Below, piece by piece: positions 52,436 to 61,231 of a DNA stretch of 64,000 nt (positions are counted from its first letter, which is position 1; each line of letters opens with the position of its first letter). The stretch lies in contig CAWIGL010000002.1 of assembly GCA_963835595.1 (NCBI GenBank), forward strand, positions 2,046,001 to 2,110,000, written 5' to 3'. The translations under genes were made by a program, and so were the position numbers. Source of the stretch: CAWEPK01 sp963835595. GTDB lineage: Bacteria > Desulfobacterota > Syntrophorhabdia > Syntrophorhabdales > WCHB1-27. The notes under the pieces were generated by a model, which ran no database searches, was not told where the DNA came from, and saw nothing but the letters and a program-made list of their open reading frames with translations.

Positions 52436-53440
52436 ATGCCCACGCTTGCAAGAGACAAGATACTGGTAGTCGACGACGAGCCGATGATCTGCAAGAGCTG
52501 CAAAGAGATCCTCGAAGGCGAGGGTTACAGCGTAGATATGGCAAATTCGGGCCAGGAGGGTGTGAAGAAGGCCCTGGAGAAGATATTCGACCTCGTCATC
52601 GTGGACATGAAGATGCCCGACTTTTCGGGCATGACCCTGCTCAAGAGGCTAAAAGGGGAGAAGCTGAAGACCCCCATCATCATGATTACCGCTTACTCTA
52701 CGCTGGAGACGGCAATCGAGGCGATGAAGCTGGGGGCCGCAGATTACATACCGAAGCCCTTCACGCCGGACGAGCTTTCGGGCGTCGTTAAGACGGTAAT
52801 CTCCGGCGAAGACCTCGTGGAGAGGCGTCCGGGCGGGCAGGTCATCGACAAAGAGAGCGTGTCCAAAGTGCTTGAGACGGAGTGGCCGCGCGCGCTGTAT
52901 ACGATCGACGCGGACATAGAGAAGTGCATCGGCTGCCAGATGTGCATGGTCGATTGCGCGGCCCATCACGCAGACGAAAAGGACCTCCCCATAGCCTACC
53001 CGAAGGCCTGGGACCTGCTGCCCGAGTCGAGGCTTTTCGTGGACCTCGATGGTGCGCTCCCCGTACCCCTGCTCTGCAAGCACTGCGAGAACGCGCCCTG
53101 CGCGACCGTCTGCCCGACGGGGGCCATACGGATCGACGAAAAATACGGCTTCAAGGTCCTCGACAAGGAGAAATGCATAGGCTGCCGGTCCTGCCTGCTC
53201 ACCTGCCCATTCGGCCTCATATCGATGGACAACGAAGGCAGGGCGGCGCAGAAGTGCGACATGTGCCTTGAGAGGTTCGAGGAAGGCATAGAGCCTGTCT
53301 GCGTGCAGATCTGCCCGCGCGGCGCCCTTTCGGTAAAGCCCGTGACCGGGTCGATGGACGGGGCGAGGAAGAAGACCGCCGAGCAGATGCTCAAAAGCCA
53401 CGAGGAAAGGAAGCGCCTTTTGACGCTCATCAAGAAATGA
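52436..53440 (+). CDS. Response regulator receiver fused to HycB-like 4Fe-4S ferredoxin
   Basis: A 334-residue fusion. Residues 8-122 are a receiver with Asp13/Asp14, phospho-acceptor Asp57 (VIVDMKMP), Thr85 and Lys107. Residues 155-310 are an iron-sulfur protein of the HycB/FdhB type with cysteine motifs CIGCQMC...C, CKHC...CATVCP, CIGCRSC...CP and CDMC...CVQICP, enough for four 4Fe-4S clusters. There is no DNA-binding or AAA+ domain, so output should be on electron transfer itself. It is 13 bases ahead of the NuoE-like gene and starts the operon. A receiver joined to such a ferredoxin is uncommon. Confidence 0.9.
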   Translation: MPTLARDKILVVDDEPMICKSCKEILEGEGYSVDMANSGQEGVKKALEKIFDLVIVDMKMPDFSGMTLLKRLKGEKLKTPIIMITAYSTLETAIEAMKLGAADYIPKPFTPDELSGVVKTVISGEDLVERRPGGQVIDKESVSKVLETEWPRALYTIDADIEKCIGCQMCMVDCAAHHADEKDLPIAYPKAWDLLPESRLFVDLDGALPVPLLCKHCENAPCATVCPTGAIRIDEKYGFKVLDKEKCIGCRSCLLTCPFGLISMDNEGRAAQKCDMCLERFEEGIEPVCVQICPRGALSVKPVTGSMDGARKKTAEQMLKSHEERKRLLTLIKK

Positions 53441-53453
53441 AAGGGGTGCTGCG

Positions 53454-53915
53454 ATGGAAACGCGCTTAACCAATCTGATAGCAACACGCGGCGACGACTC
53501 TTCCCAGTTGATCGGCATCCTCCAGGACATCCAGGCGGAGTACAACTACCTGCCCCTGTCCTCGTTGATGGAGCTGTCCGAGACGCTGAAGGTCCCGTTC
53601 AGCCGCTTATACAGCATCGCCACTTTTTTCAAGGCGTTCAGCCTTCAGCCGAGGGGGAAGCATATCATCACGGTCTGCATGGGCACTGCGTGCCACGTGA
53701 GGAAGGCCCCGAGGATCGTCGATGAGCTCTCCCGGTCTCTCGGCATCAAGGCGGGCGCCACCACGGAGGACCGCCTTTTCACGCTTGAGACGGTCAACTG
53801 CCTGGGCACGTGCGCCCTCGGCCCCGTGGTCGTCGTAGACGGCAAATACTACGGCAACATGACGGTCAAGAAGGTGGGCGAGCTGCTCAAGAAATACGCC
53901 AGGGAAAAGGAATAG
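53454..53915 (+). CDS. NuoE/HydC-like thioredoxin-fold 2Fe-2S subunit
   Basis: A 153-residue protein with the 2Fe-2S cysteines in VCMGTACHV and NCLGTCALGPV, normal for the NuoE/HoxE/HndA family. It should pass electrons with the NuoF-like flavoprotein encoded eight bases downstream. The N-terminal helical part (LQDIQAEYNYLP) is complete. Confidence 0.92.
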   Translation: METRLTNLIATRGDDSSQLIGILQDIQAEYNYLPLSSLMELSETLKVPFSRLYSIATFFKAFSLQPRGKHIITVCMGTACHVRKAPRIVDELSRSLGIKAGATTEDRLFTLETVNCLGTCALGPVVVVDGKYYGNMTVKKVGELLKKYAREKE

Positions 53916-53923
53916 GTGACGCC

Positions 53924-55774
53924 ATGCGGATCGAATCTATTCAAGCGCTCGATAAGCTGAGAAAAAAGCTCTTCGCCGACCTGCACACGGAAAGGACGCG
54001 GATCAGGGTCTGCGCGGGCACGGGCTGCCGGGCCTGCGGGGCCGAAGAGGTGATCGAGGCCTTCAGGACGGAGGTTAAGCGGCTCAAGCTCGACGTAGAC
54101 GTGGAGGTGAAAGGCACGGGCTGCCACGGCTTCTGCGAGCGGGGCACCCTCGTCGTCATCCAGCCGCAGGGCATCCTCTACACGTCGGTGAAGGCCGAGG
54201 ACATCCCGGAGATACTTACCGTGACGGTCAAGGAGAAGGGCATCGTGGACCGGCTCCTCTATACGGACCCGGTGACGAAAGAGAAGATCACCTACGAGAA
54301 GGAGATACCGTTCTATAAGAAGCAGAAGCGGCTCCTACTCGGCATGAACCCGGACATCGACCCGACCGACATCAGAGACTATATCGCCTACGGCGGATAC
54401 GCGGCGCTTGCGAAGGCCGTTACGAAGATGACGCCGGACGAGATCGTCGAGGAGGTCAAGACATCGGGCCTGCGCGGCAGGGGCGGCGGCGGGTTCCCGA
54501 CGGGCGTGAAATGGGAAACCTGCCGGGAGGCAGAGGGCGACGTAAGGTACGTCATCTGCAACGCGGACGAGGGCGACCCCGGCGCATACATGGACAGGAG
54601 CCTCCTGGAAGGCAACCCCCACAGCGTGCTCGAAGGCATGATAATCGGCGCCTACGCCATAGGCGCGAGCGAAGGCTACATATACGTGAGGAACGAGTAC
54701 CCCCTCGCCGTCGAGAACGCGAGGACGGCGATAGAGCAGGCCAGGGAGTACGGCTTCCTCGGCGAGGACATCTTCGCGACGGGCTTCTCCTTCGACGTAA
54801 AGATAGCAAGGGGCGGCGGCGCCTTCATCTGCGGCGAGTCGAGCGCGCTGATGGCCTCGCTCGAAGGCAAGGCGGGCCGGCCCAGGGCAAAGTACGTCCA
54901 TACGGTAGAGAAGGGCCTCTGGGAGAAGCCGACAAACCTGAACAACGTGGAGACGTGGGCCAACGTGCCGATCATCATCAACAACGGCGCGGAATGGTAC
55001 AGGCAGACGGGGACCGAGGGCAGCAAGGGCACGAAGATTTTCTCGCTGGTCGGGAAGATCAACAACACGGGCCTCGTGGAAGTCCCTATGGGCATATCCC
55101 TGCGCGAGATCGTCTACGGCATAGGCGGGGGCGTCCCGGCAGGGAAGAAGCTGAAGGCGGTCCAGACGGGCGGGCCTTCGGGCGGCTGCGTGCCGGTGGA
55201 CCTTATCGACATGCCCGTCGATTTCGACGAGCTGACGAAAGCAGGCTCGATGATGGGCTCGGGCGGCATGATTATACTGGACGAGAACACCTGCATGGTC
55301 GATGTCGCCAGGTACTTCCTCGATTTCCTGAAGGACGAGTCGTGCGGCAAGTGCCTCCCGTGCCGGGAGGGCATCAAGCGGATGCTTGAGATACTGAACA
55401 GGATTTGCGCAGGGAAGGGAGAAGAGGGAGACGTGGAGCTTTTGCAGGAGATCGCCCGGACCGTGCAGGATACGTCCCTGTGCGCCCTCGGCGGCTCCGC
55501 CCCGAACCCCCTGCTCACGACGCTCAAGTACTTCGGCGATGAATATATCGCCCACGTCAGGGACAAGAAGTGCCCGGCGGGGATTTGCAAAGACCTGATA
55601 ACCTACGGCATAGCGGAGGACAAGTGCAACGGGTGCGGCCTCTGCGCCAAGGCGTGCCCGAATTCGGCGATTACGGGGGAGAAGAAGAAACCCCATCATA
55701 TCGACGTCGCGCTGTGCACCAAGTGCGGCATCTGCGCGGAGTCGTGCAGGCGGCAGGCCATTGCCGCGGCCTAA
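53924..55774 (+). CDS. NuoF/HydB-like NADH-binding FMN and Fe-S subunit
   Basis: A 616-residue protein with four parts: a thioredoxin-like 2Fe-2S domain (about 25-115, CAGTGCRACG and CHGFC), the NAD/FMN domain with GLRGRGGGGFPTGVKW, NADEGDPGAYMDR and GGGAFICGESSAL, the SLBB and 4Fe-4S part with CGKCLPCREGI...C, and a C-terminal two-cluster ferredoxin (CNGCGLCAKACP, CTKCGICAESC). This is the make-up of hydrogenase- or formate-dehydrogenase-linked subunits more than respiratory complex I. Start ATG 53924. Confidence 0.94.
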   Translation: MRIESIQALDKLRKKLFADLHTERTRIRVCAGTGCRACGAEEVIEAFRTEVKRLKLDVDVEVKGTGCHGFCERGTLVVIQPQGILYTSVKAEDIPEILTVTVKEKGIVDRLLYTDPVTKEKITYEKEIPFYKKQKRLLLGMNPDIDPTDIRDYIAYGGYAALAKAVTKMTPDEIVEEVKTSGLRGRGGGGFPTGVKWETCREAEGDVRYVICNADEGDPGAYMDRSLLEGNPHSVLEGMIIGAYAIGASEGYIYVRNEYPLAVENARTAIEQAREYGFLGEDIFATGFSFDVKIARGGGAFICGESSALMASLEGKAGRPRAKYVHTVEKGLWEKPTNLNNVETWANVPIIINNGAEWYRQTGTEGSKGTKIFSLVGKINNTGLVEVPMGISLREIVYGIGGGVPAGKKLKAVQTGGPSGGCVPVDLIDMPVDFDELTKAGSMMGSGGMIILDENTCMVDVARYFLDFLKDESCGKCLPCREGIKRMLEILNRICAGKGEEGDVELLQEIARTVQDTSLCALGGSAPNPLLTTLKYFGDEYIAHVRDKKCPAGICKDLITYGIAEDKCNGCGLCAKACPNSAITGEKKKPHHIDVALCTKCGICAESCRRQAIAAA

Positions 55775-55825
55775 ATAGAGCCGGGCAAGCCGGCCCTGGG
55801 CCGAAGGCAAAGGAGAGGAGATAAC

Positions 55826-56629
55826 ATGATAAGCGTGACGATAAACGGGACTGAAGTGAGGACCGCCGAAGACCGGACGATACTACAGGCAGCAAGGGCG
55901 GCCGGGGTAGGCATCCCGACGCTCTGCCACCACGAGGCCCTGTCCCCTTACGGCTCGTGCCGCCTCTGCGTGGTGGAGATCGTGAAGAGGGGGAGGAGCA
56001 GGATCGTTACCTCCTGCAACCATCCCGTAGAGAAGGGCATGGAGGTCTTCACCCATTCGCCGAAGATCCTCGCCCACAGGAAGATGCTCCTGGAGCTGCT
56101 CCTGGCGCGCTGCCCCGATGTCCCTATCATCAAGGCGATGGCGAGGCAGGCGGGCATCGAGAAGCCGAGGTTCGCGCAGTCGCAGAAGAGCGACTGCATC
56201 CTGTGCGGCCTGTGCGTCAGGGCTTGCGAGGAAAGGATAGGGGCGAGCGCGATCAGCTTCGTGAACCGGGGCACGGACGAGGACGTAGGCACGGCGTTCA
56301 ACATCTCGTCGGAGACGTGCATCGGCTGCGGCGCCTGCGCGAGCGTCTGCCCCACCGGGGCGATCAGCCTGGAGGCGGTCCAGGGGCTGATGAGGATCGA
56401 CAAGTTTAACACGGCGAAGCAGGTGCACGTCTGCCCGTCGTGCAGCAGGCCCTACACGACTGCGCTCCACGTGGACTGGATAGAAAACCGCCTGGGCGCC
56501 AAGGCGGCGGGGGCGGCCATGTGCACCGACTGCAAGAGGACGCAGAACGCGCGGGGCGTGCGCATCGCCCATGCCTTCAAGGGCGAGGGCTTCTACGAGC
56601 AGGCCCACGGCCGAAACGGGGTCTCTTGA
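55826..56629 (+). CDS. NuoG/HoxU-like Fe-S subunit
   Basis: A 267-residue protein with an N-terminal 2Fe-2S domain (LCHHEALSPYGSCRLCVVE...C), the linking segment that in NuoG carries the His-Cys cluster, two 4Fe-4S sites (CILCGLCVRAC, CIGCGACASVCP), and an extra C-terminal zinc-like cysteine pair set (CPSC, CTDC). No molybdopterin or hydrogenase H-cluster domain follows, so it is a stand-alone electron-transfer subunit. With the two genes before it, it forms a diaphorase-like NuoEFG set without a catalytic partner in this window. Confidence 0.88.
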   Translation: MISVTINGTEVRTAEDRTILQAARAAGVGIPTLCHHEALSPYGSCRLCVVEIVKRGRSRIVTSCNHPVEKGMEVFTHSPKILAHRKMLLELLLARCPDVPIIKAMARQAGIEKPRFAQSQKSDCILCGLCVRACEERIGASAISFVNRGTDEDVGTAFNISSETCIGCGACASVCPTGAISLEAVQGLMRIDKFNTAKQVHVCPSCSRPYTTALHVDWIENRLGAKAAGAAMCTDCKRTQNARGVRIAHAFKGEGFYEQAHGRNGVS

Positions 56630-56687
56630 GAAAACGCTTTTCGCGGGCATACGGTCCGGCTGAAAGATAAGGGAAGGTGATTCATCG

Positions 56688-56720
56688 GGGGCCGCGAAGA
56701 GAGTCGCGGCCCCGATTTTC
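56688..56720 (+). terminator. Rho-independent terminator after the NuoEFG-like operon
   Basis: GGGGCCGCGA (56688-56697), six-base loop, TCGCGGCCCC (56704-56713), then GATTTTC. A strong GC stem 58 bases after the last stop. Confidence 0.8.
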
Positions 56721-56898
56721 TTCGGCGCCGGAAGCGTCCGGCAAATGGCCTCAAAAGCCCGGTTCAGCCCCTTCGGGACATCAAAATGGCGCGAATAAAA
56801 GAAATTTCCGGCTTTTATGCACTTTTTGCTTGTCAGAGGCGTGAATATATCGTATAAAGCAAACCAGAGGCTTCAAATCCAGTGCAAAGGGGGAAGCA

Positions 56899-57213
56899 AT
56901 GACGAAAACCGAATTTGTTGCGAAGCTGGCAGAAAAAGGGAAAATCACCAAGAAACAGGCAGGCGACGTTTTCTCCGCGTTCGTTGATATTATTGCTGCG
57001 TCCTTGAAGGGCGGCCAGAGGGTGAGCCTGCCCGGACTCGGCACGTTTTCGTGCGTGAAGCGGCAGGCCAGAAAAGGGCGCAACCCGCAGACCGGCGCCG
57101 AGATCAAGATACCGGCCCGGACGGCCGTGAAGTTCTCCACCTCGAGCGTGCTGAGCAAGAACGTAAGCGGCGGGGCAAAGAAGCCCGCCAAGGCAGCGCC
57201 CAAGAAGAAGTAA
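56899..57213 (+). CDS. HU/IHF-family DNA-binding protein with basic tail
   Basis: A 104-residue histone-like protein. The HU core (MTKTEFVAKLAEKGKITKKQAGDVF...) has the beta-arm segment RQARKGRNPQTGAEIKIPA and the end AVKFSTSSVLSKNV; a Lys/Ala/Pro tail (KKPAKAAPKKK) adds about 15 residues beyond ordinary HU. It bends and packs DNA. It is alone between two terminators. Confidence 0.93.
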   Translation: MTKTEFVAKLAEKGKITKKQAGDVFSAFVDIIAASLKGGQRVSLPGLGTFSCVKRQARKGRNPQTGAEIKIPARTAVKFSTSSVLSKNVSGGAKKPAKAAPKKK

Positions 57214-57381
57214 GCCGGGCAAGATCGGAAGACTACCGCCTGCCGGAACGGTCGGGGCGCCTCGCCCGCGCGCGTGTTGCGCCTGCCGAAGGGGGGCTGT
57301 TCCTCCGGCGTATACCCGACGGGCAGACACCCACGAGACGCCCTTGCGCGAGCGGGCGTCCTGTTGATGGTTTCACCTCAT

Positions 57382-57403
57382 CCGGCCGCCCTATGGCGGC
57401 CGG
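57382..57403 (+). terminator. Hairpin terminator after the HU-like gene
   Basis: CCGGCCGCC (57382-57390), loop CTAT, GGCGGCCGG (57395-57403), followed by GCGCTTTTC. Nine-bp stem with a modest T-run; the rest of 57214-57522 holds no gene. Confidence 0.65.
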
Positions 57404-57522
57404 GCGCTTTTCGCGCCTAGCTTTATCATCGTGTTCGGCGTTAGCGCCACCGTTCGTATCTGGACTCTTTCAGCAATAGCTGCTATTATCGAATCTAAAC
57501 CACAAAGGAGCGAGGTGTTGCA

Positions 57523-58008
57523 ATGGTGTCGATAGAGAGCGTCAAGGTGGAGATTCCCGAAGGCATGAACGTGATCATCGGCCAGTCTCACTTTATCAAG
57601 ACGGTGCCCGACCTGTACGAGGCGCTCTTCGCGTCGTCGCCGCATCTGAAGTTCGGCCTTGCCTTCTCGGAGGCGAGCGGCCACTGCATGGTGCGCCACG
57701 AGGGGAATGACCAGGAGCTTGAGAAACGGGCGGTCGATACGGCAAGCGCCCTTGCCTGCGGCCACGTATTCGTCATATTCCTGAAAGAGGGTTTTCCGAT
57801 AAACGTCCTGAACGCGATCAAGCAGTGCCAGGAAGTCTGCCGTATTTTCTGCGCCACCGCGAACCCCCTGGAAGTGGTGGTGGCTTCGAGCGAGCAGGGG
57901 AACGGGATTATGGGCGTCATCGACGGCGCCAGGCCCAAGGGCGTGGAAGATGCAGAGGGCAAGGCGTGGCGGACCGACCTTCTGAGGAAATTCGGCTATA
58001 AGCTGTGA
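57523..58008 (+). CDS. Adenosine-specific kinase-like protein (PF04008)
   Basis: A 161-residue single-domain protein with the family segments EIPEGMNVIIGQSHFIKTVPDLYEAL, GLAFSEASGHCMVRHEGND, CQEVCRIFCATANPLEVVV and GNGIMGVIDGARPKGVE. Members occur mostly in archaea and anaerobes; the kinase name comes from one structural study, so the function here is uncertain. It has an AAAGGAG ribosome site. Confidence 0.87.
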   Translation: MVSIESVKVEIPEGMNVIIGQSHFIKTVPDLYEALFASSPHLKFGLAFSEASGHCMVRHEGNDQELEKRAVDTASALACGHVFVIFLKEGFPINVLNAIKQCQEVCRIFCATANPLEVVVASSEQGNGIMGVIDGARPKGVEDAEGKAWRTDLLRKFGYKL

Positions 58009-58015
58009 TGCGCGC

Positions 58016-58288
58016 TTAGAGCGTCATGAGGACCAGGTTGCTCTCGCCAAGCTCTTTATAAAGGGCGTAAAGCTGCTCCTGGCTCTCGGCTGAGAACGCC
58101 GCGGTTATGGAGATATACTTGTCGCTGCTGCTCGTCCTGCTGGAATAGGTGATCTCGCTGCCGGACGCGACGTGCCTCTCGACGATCGCGCTCACGACTG
58201 AGTAAAATTCGTTCGTATTCCTCCCCATAACTTTCAACAGATAGGGGCAGGGAAAACTGAACAGCTCGCCCTTGTCTTCTTTGGCCAC
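58016..58288 (-). CDS. DUF493/YbeD-like protein
   Basis: A 90-residue protein of the DUF493 family: FSFPCPYLLKVMGRNTNEFYSVVSAIVE is the family start, followed by a ferredoxin-like alpha/beta core ending ALYKELGESNLVLMTL. In E. coli the relative YbeD has been linked to lipoate metabolism; that role is not shown here. It converges with the kinase-like gene. Confidence 0.85.
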   Translation of the reverse strand: MAKEDKGELFSFPCPYLLKVMGRNTNEFYSVVSAIVERHVASGSEITYSSRTSSSDKYISITAAFSAESQEQLYALYKELGESNLVLMTL

Positions 58289-58449
58289 AATCTCTCCTTA
58301 TGCAAAAAGGGCTGATAGACGGGAAGTCCCGCCAATAGTATACAGGGGCGGACGCGCCGCCGCAAGGAGCAGCGATCCGGGCTGCGAAAAGCGCAAAACA
58401 GGCCGTCTGCCGCCCGAAAAAAAACTTGCCCGGGAGGCACAAACTTTTC

Positions 58450-58481
58450 TTGACAACTTAAATATAATTTAAGAAACTTAA
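58450..58481 (+). promoter_or_regulatory. Promoter and operator array of the XRE-cupin gene
   Basis: TTGACA (58450-58455) is followed by CTTAAAT-ata-ATTTAAG (58457-58473, perfect) and the overlapping TTAAG-aaa-CTTAA (58469-58481): three alternating CTTAA/TTAAG half-sites. A TATATT lies at 58484-58489. Likely autoregulation by the XRE-cupin protein. Confidence 0.55.
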
Positions 58482-58509
58482 TGTATATTGAACGTAGTAT
58501 AGGAGCTTC

Positions 58510-59052
58510 ATGGACATAGGCGGAAAGATAAAAGAGCTGAGGGAGAAGAGGTCCCTTACCATGAAGCAGCTTTCCGAGATGGTCCCCTGCACACCGTCCC
58601 TCATCTCGCAGATCGAGAGGGGGAAGGCCGATCCTTCTATCTCGACCCTCAAGAAGATAGCCACTGCGCTCAACGCGAACATCGTCGATTTTTTCTCGCT
58701 CGGCTCGGGCAGGGACGACGTTATCGTGCGGGCGGAGCAGCGGACCGTCCTGCAGCTCCCCAGATGGGACGCCCGGATCCAGTGCCTCACGACAGACGTG
58801 CGCAAGAAGAGGATGCAGCCCTTTTACACGGTGATGAAGCCGGGGGGAGGCTCGCACGGTCTGTACGCGCATGAGGGTGAGGAATTCGGCATCATCCTGA
58901 AGGGCGAGATGGAGCTGATGCTCGGCAATGCAACGCACATCGTGAGGCAGGGCGACAGCTTCTATTTCTCCTCGACCGTCCCTCACGACTGGAACAACAA
59001 GGGAAAAGAGGATTGCGTGGTAGTCTGGGTTATTACCCCGCCGACGTTCTAG
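58510..59052 (+). CDS. XRE-family regulator with C-terminal cupin domain
   Basis: A 180-residue regulator: N-terminal helix-turn-helix (IKELREKRSLTMKQLSEMVPCTPSLISQIERGKADPSISTL) and C-terminal cupin (HEGEEFGIILKGEMELMLG, then GDSFYFSSTVPHDWNN). The cupin probably binds the small molecule imported by the Liv transporter encoded just downstream. The gene carries an operator array upstream and may control both itself and the transporter. Confidence 0.92.
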   Translation: MDIGGKIKELREKRSLTMKQLSEMVPCTPSLISQIERGKADPSISTLKKIATALNANIVDFFSLGSGRDDVIVRAEQRTVLQLPRWDARIQCLTTDVRKKRMQPFYTVMKPGGGSHGLYAHEGEEFGIILKGEMELMLGNATHIVRQGDSFYFSSTVPHDWNNKGKEDCVVVWVITPPTF

Positions 59053-59122
59053 CAAGGGGCGCGAGCCGGCAGGGGAGAATGGCTCTATGCAGCTTTTCGC
59101 CCCAAAACCTAAGGAGGGTGCC

Positions 59123-60357
59123 ATGAGATGCTTGAAGGTATTGTGTGCGGCGGTCGTTATCGCGGGTCTGCTGCTGCCGGGTCTATCTTACGGGCAGGCG
59201 GCAAAATTCAGGATCGGGTGCGCGCTCCCGCTGACAGGCGTATTCGGGCGGGACGGCAACCTGGTGAAGGACGCCTACACGTTCTGGGCGGAGACGGCCA
59301 ACGCCAAAGGCGGCATCACCGTCAAGGGCAAGAAGTACCCCGTCGAGCTTCTCTTCTTCGACGACAAGAGCGACAAGGCCGAGAGCGCGAAGCTCGTGGA
59401 GAGGCTCGCCACCGTCGAGAAGGTCGATCTGATCCTCGGCGGCTTCGGCAGCGATTCGGTATTTGCGGCGAGCGCCATCGCGGAAAAGTACAAGTACCCG
59501 ATGATCTCCGGCGGCGCAAGCTCCAACAAGCTTTTCGAGCGGGGCTTCAAGTACTATTTCTCCACCCTCGGCAAAGCGACCGAAGAGGTCCGGGGCTGCG
59601 TGGAGATCGCCGGCGTCCTGAAGCCGAAGCCGAAGACGGCAGCCGTCATAGGCTCGGACATCCTCTTCACGTCGCTCGCAGCGGAGGGCTTCAAGGATTA
59701 CCTGAAGAAGGAGAACATCGAGCTGGTCTACTTCGAGCTCTTCCCGCTCGCCCTGTCAGACTACAACTCGCTCCTTTACAAGGTGAAGCAGAAGAACCCG
59801 GACATGCTCCTGGTCGGCTCCCACCTGATGGTCGCCATCAACACGATGAAGGCGCTCAAAGAGGTCGATTTCATGCCGAAGCTGGTGGCCTTCAGCTACG
59901 GACCGACGGTGCCCGATTTCGTGAAGTCCCTGGGCAAGGACGCGGAATATGTCGTCGCGGCGGCCGAATGGGCGCCCAACCTGCCCTACAAGGATGACTT
60001 CTTCGGCACTGCCAGGGAGGTGGCCGCGAACTACTCAGAAGAGGTTCGGCAGATCGCCCGATTACGTTGAAGTGGCATCGATGGGCGGGGCGCTCGTGCA
60101 GCAGTGGGCCATCGAGAAGCTCGGCCTCGCGCCTTCCCTCAAGGAAGCGGACAGGGTCAAGATCATGGAGGAGCTGCACAAGACGGACTACCATGACAGC
60201 CTATGGGAGGATAAAGTTCGGGGCTGACGGGGCGAACGTCGATCACCCGCCGGTCGCCGTCCAGGTGCAGAGCGGGAAGCTGACAACCGTTTACCCGAAA
60301 AACGTGGCGGAGAAGCCCGTGCTTTATCCCGCCAAGCCGTGGAAGGAGAGAAAGTAG
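59123..60357 (+). CDS. Liv-type ABC substrate-binding protein, two frameshifts
   Basis: A periplasmic amino-acid-type receptor (about 410 residues, peripla_BP_6 fold). ATG 59123 has a strong AAGGAGG site; signal peptide MRCLKVLCAAVVIAGLLLPGLSYG. Mature part: IGCALPLTGVFGRDGNLVKDAY, SDKAESAKLVERLATVEKVDLILGGFGS, typical for LivK. Breaks: an extra base around 60032-60036 (restores NYQKRFGRSPDYVEVASMG) and one at 60200-60201 (restores DSYGRIKFGADGAN). The end PVLYPAKPWKERK is complete. Heads the Liv operon. Confidence 0.87.
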
Positions 60358-60361
60358 CTAA

Positions 60362-61231
60362 ATGGCGCTCTTCGTCCAGGCCCTCGTAACGGGCCTTCTC
60401 ATGGGAGGTGTTTACGCCGCGTATTCGAGCGGTTTCTCGCTCATATTCGGCGTTATGAACATCGTCAGCATCTTCCATGGCGAGTTAATCATGATCGGCG
60501 CCTTCACCACCTACTGGCTTTTCACCCTGTACCATATCGACCCCTTTCTCACCCTTCCGGCCTCCATCATTACTGCCGGGGCGGTGGGCTATATAGTCCA
60601 GAGGTTCATCATCAACCGGGTGGTGGAGGCGCCGCCCATGATATCGTACCTTTGCACCTTCGGCGTCCACCTTATCCTCGCCAACCTGGCGCTCCTCTTA
60701 TGGAGCGCCGACTTCAGGACGGTGACGACGAGCTATTCGGGCGTCGGCTTCTCCCTGGGGCCTATCACGATACCGATCGCGCGCCTCGTGACGTTCATCA
60801 TCGCAGTCTGCACGACCTTCGGCCTTTACCTTTTCCTGGAGAAGGCACGCTACGGGAAGGCCATACGCGCGGCGAGCCAGGACAAGCAGATGGCCCGCCT
60901 CGTCGGCATCGACATCAGGAGGGTCTATACCCTGACGTTCGCCTTAGGCGCAGCCATTACCGGCCTTGCGGGCGGCCTCATCTCGACGCACTTCGTCATC
61001 TATCCCCAGATGGGGCTTTCCTATACGATCATCGCCTTCTGCGTCGTCGTGCTCGGAGGCATGGGGTACATTCCCGGCGCGCTCGTCGGCGGGCTTTGCA
61101 TAGGGGTGATCCAGTCGCTCACTGCGACCTACCTGACGTCCGGCCTCTCCATCGCGATAACCTTCATCCTGTTATTCATTATCCTGGTGCTCAAGCCGAG
61201 GGGCATCATGGGCAAGGGGATCGTCGAATGA
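60362..61231 (+). CDS. Liv-type ABC permease, LivH
   Basis: A 289-residue membrane subunit with about eight hydrophobic helices. Early segment GLLMGGVYAAYSSGFSLIFGVMNIVSIFHGE and the EAA-like loop near ASQDKQMARLVGIDIRRVYTLTFALGAAITGLAGGL mark LivH. It starts four bases after the binding-protein stop and overlaps livM (ATGA). Confidence 0.93.
   Translation: MALFVQALVTGLLMGGVYAAYSSGFSLIFGVMNIVSIFHGELIMIGAFTTYWLFTLYHIDPFLTLPASIITAGAVGYIVQRFIINRVVEAPPMISYLCTFGVHLILANLALLLWSADFRTVTTSYSGVGFSLGPITIPIARLVTFIIAVCTTFGLYLFLEKARYGKAIRAASQDKQMARLVGIDIRRVYTLTFALGAAITGLAGGLISTHFVIYPQMGLSYTIIAFCVVVLGGMGYIPGALVGGLCIGVIQSLTATYLTSGLSIAITFILLFIILVLKPRGIMGKGIVE

Noticed and set aside
53454..56629. Part of respiratory complex I
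   Set aside because: No NuoA-D or NuoH-N genes follow, the NuoF-like protein carries an extra two-cluster ferredoxin tail, and a terminator closes the operon.
60031..60357. Selenocysteine or stop-codon readthrough in the Liv binding protein
   Set aside because: The downstream parts are in other frames, so readthrough would not restore the protein; single-base insertions explain it.
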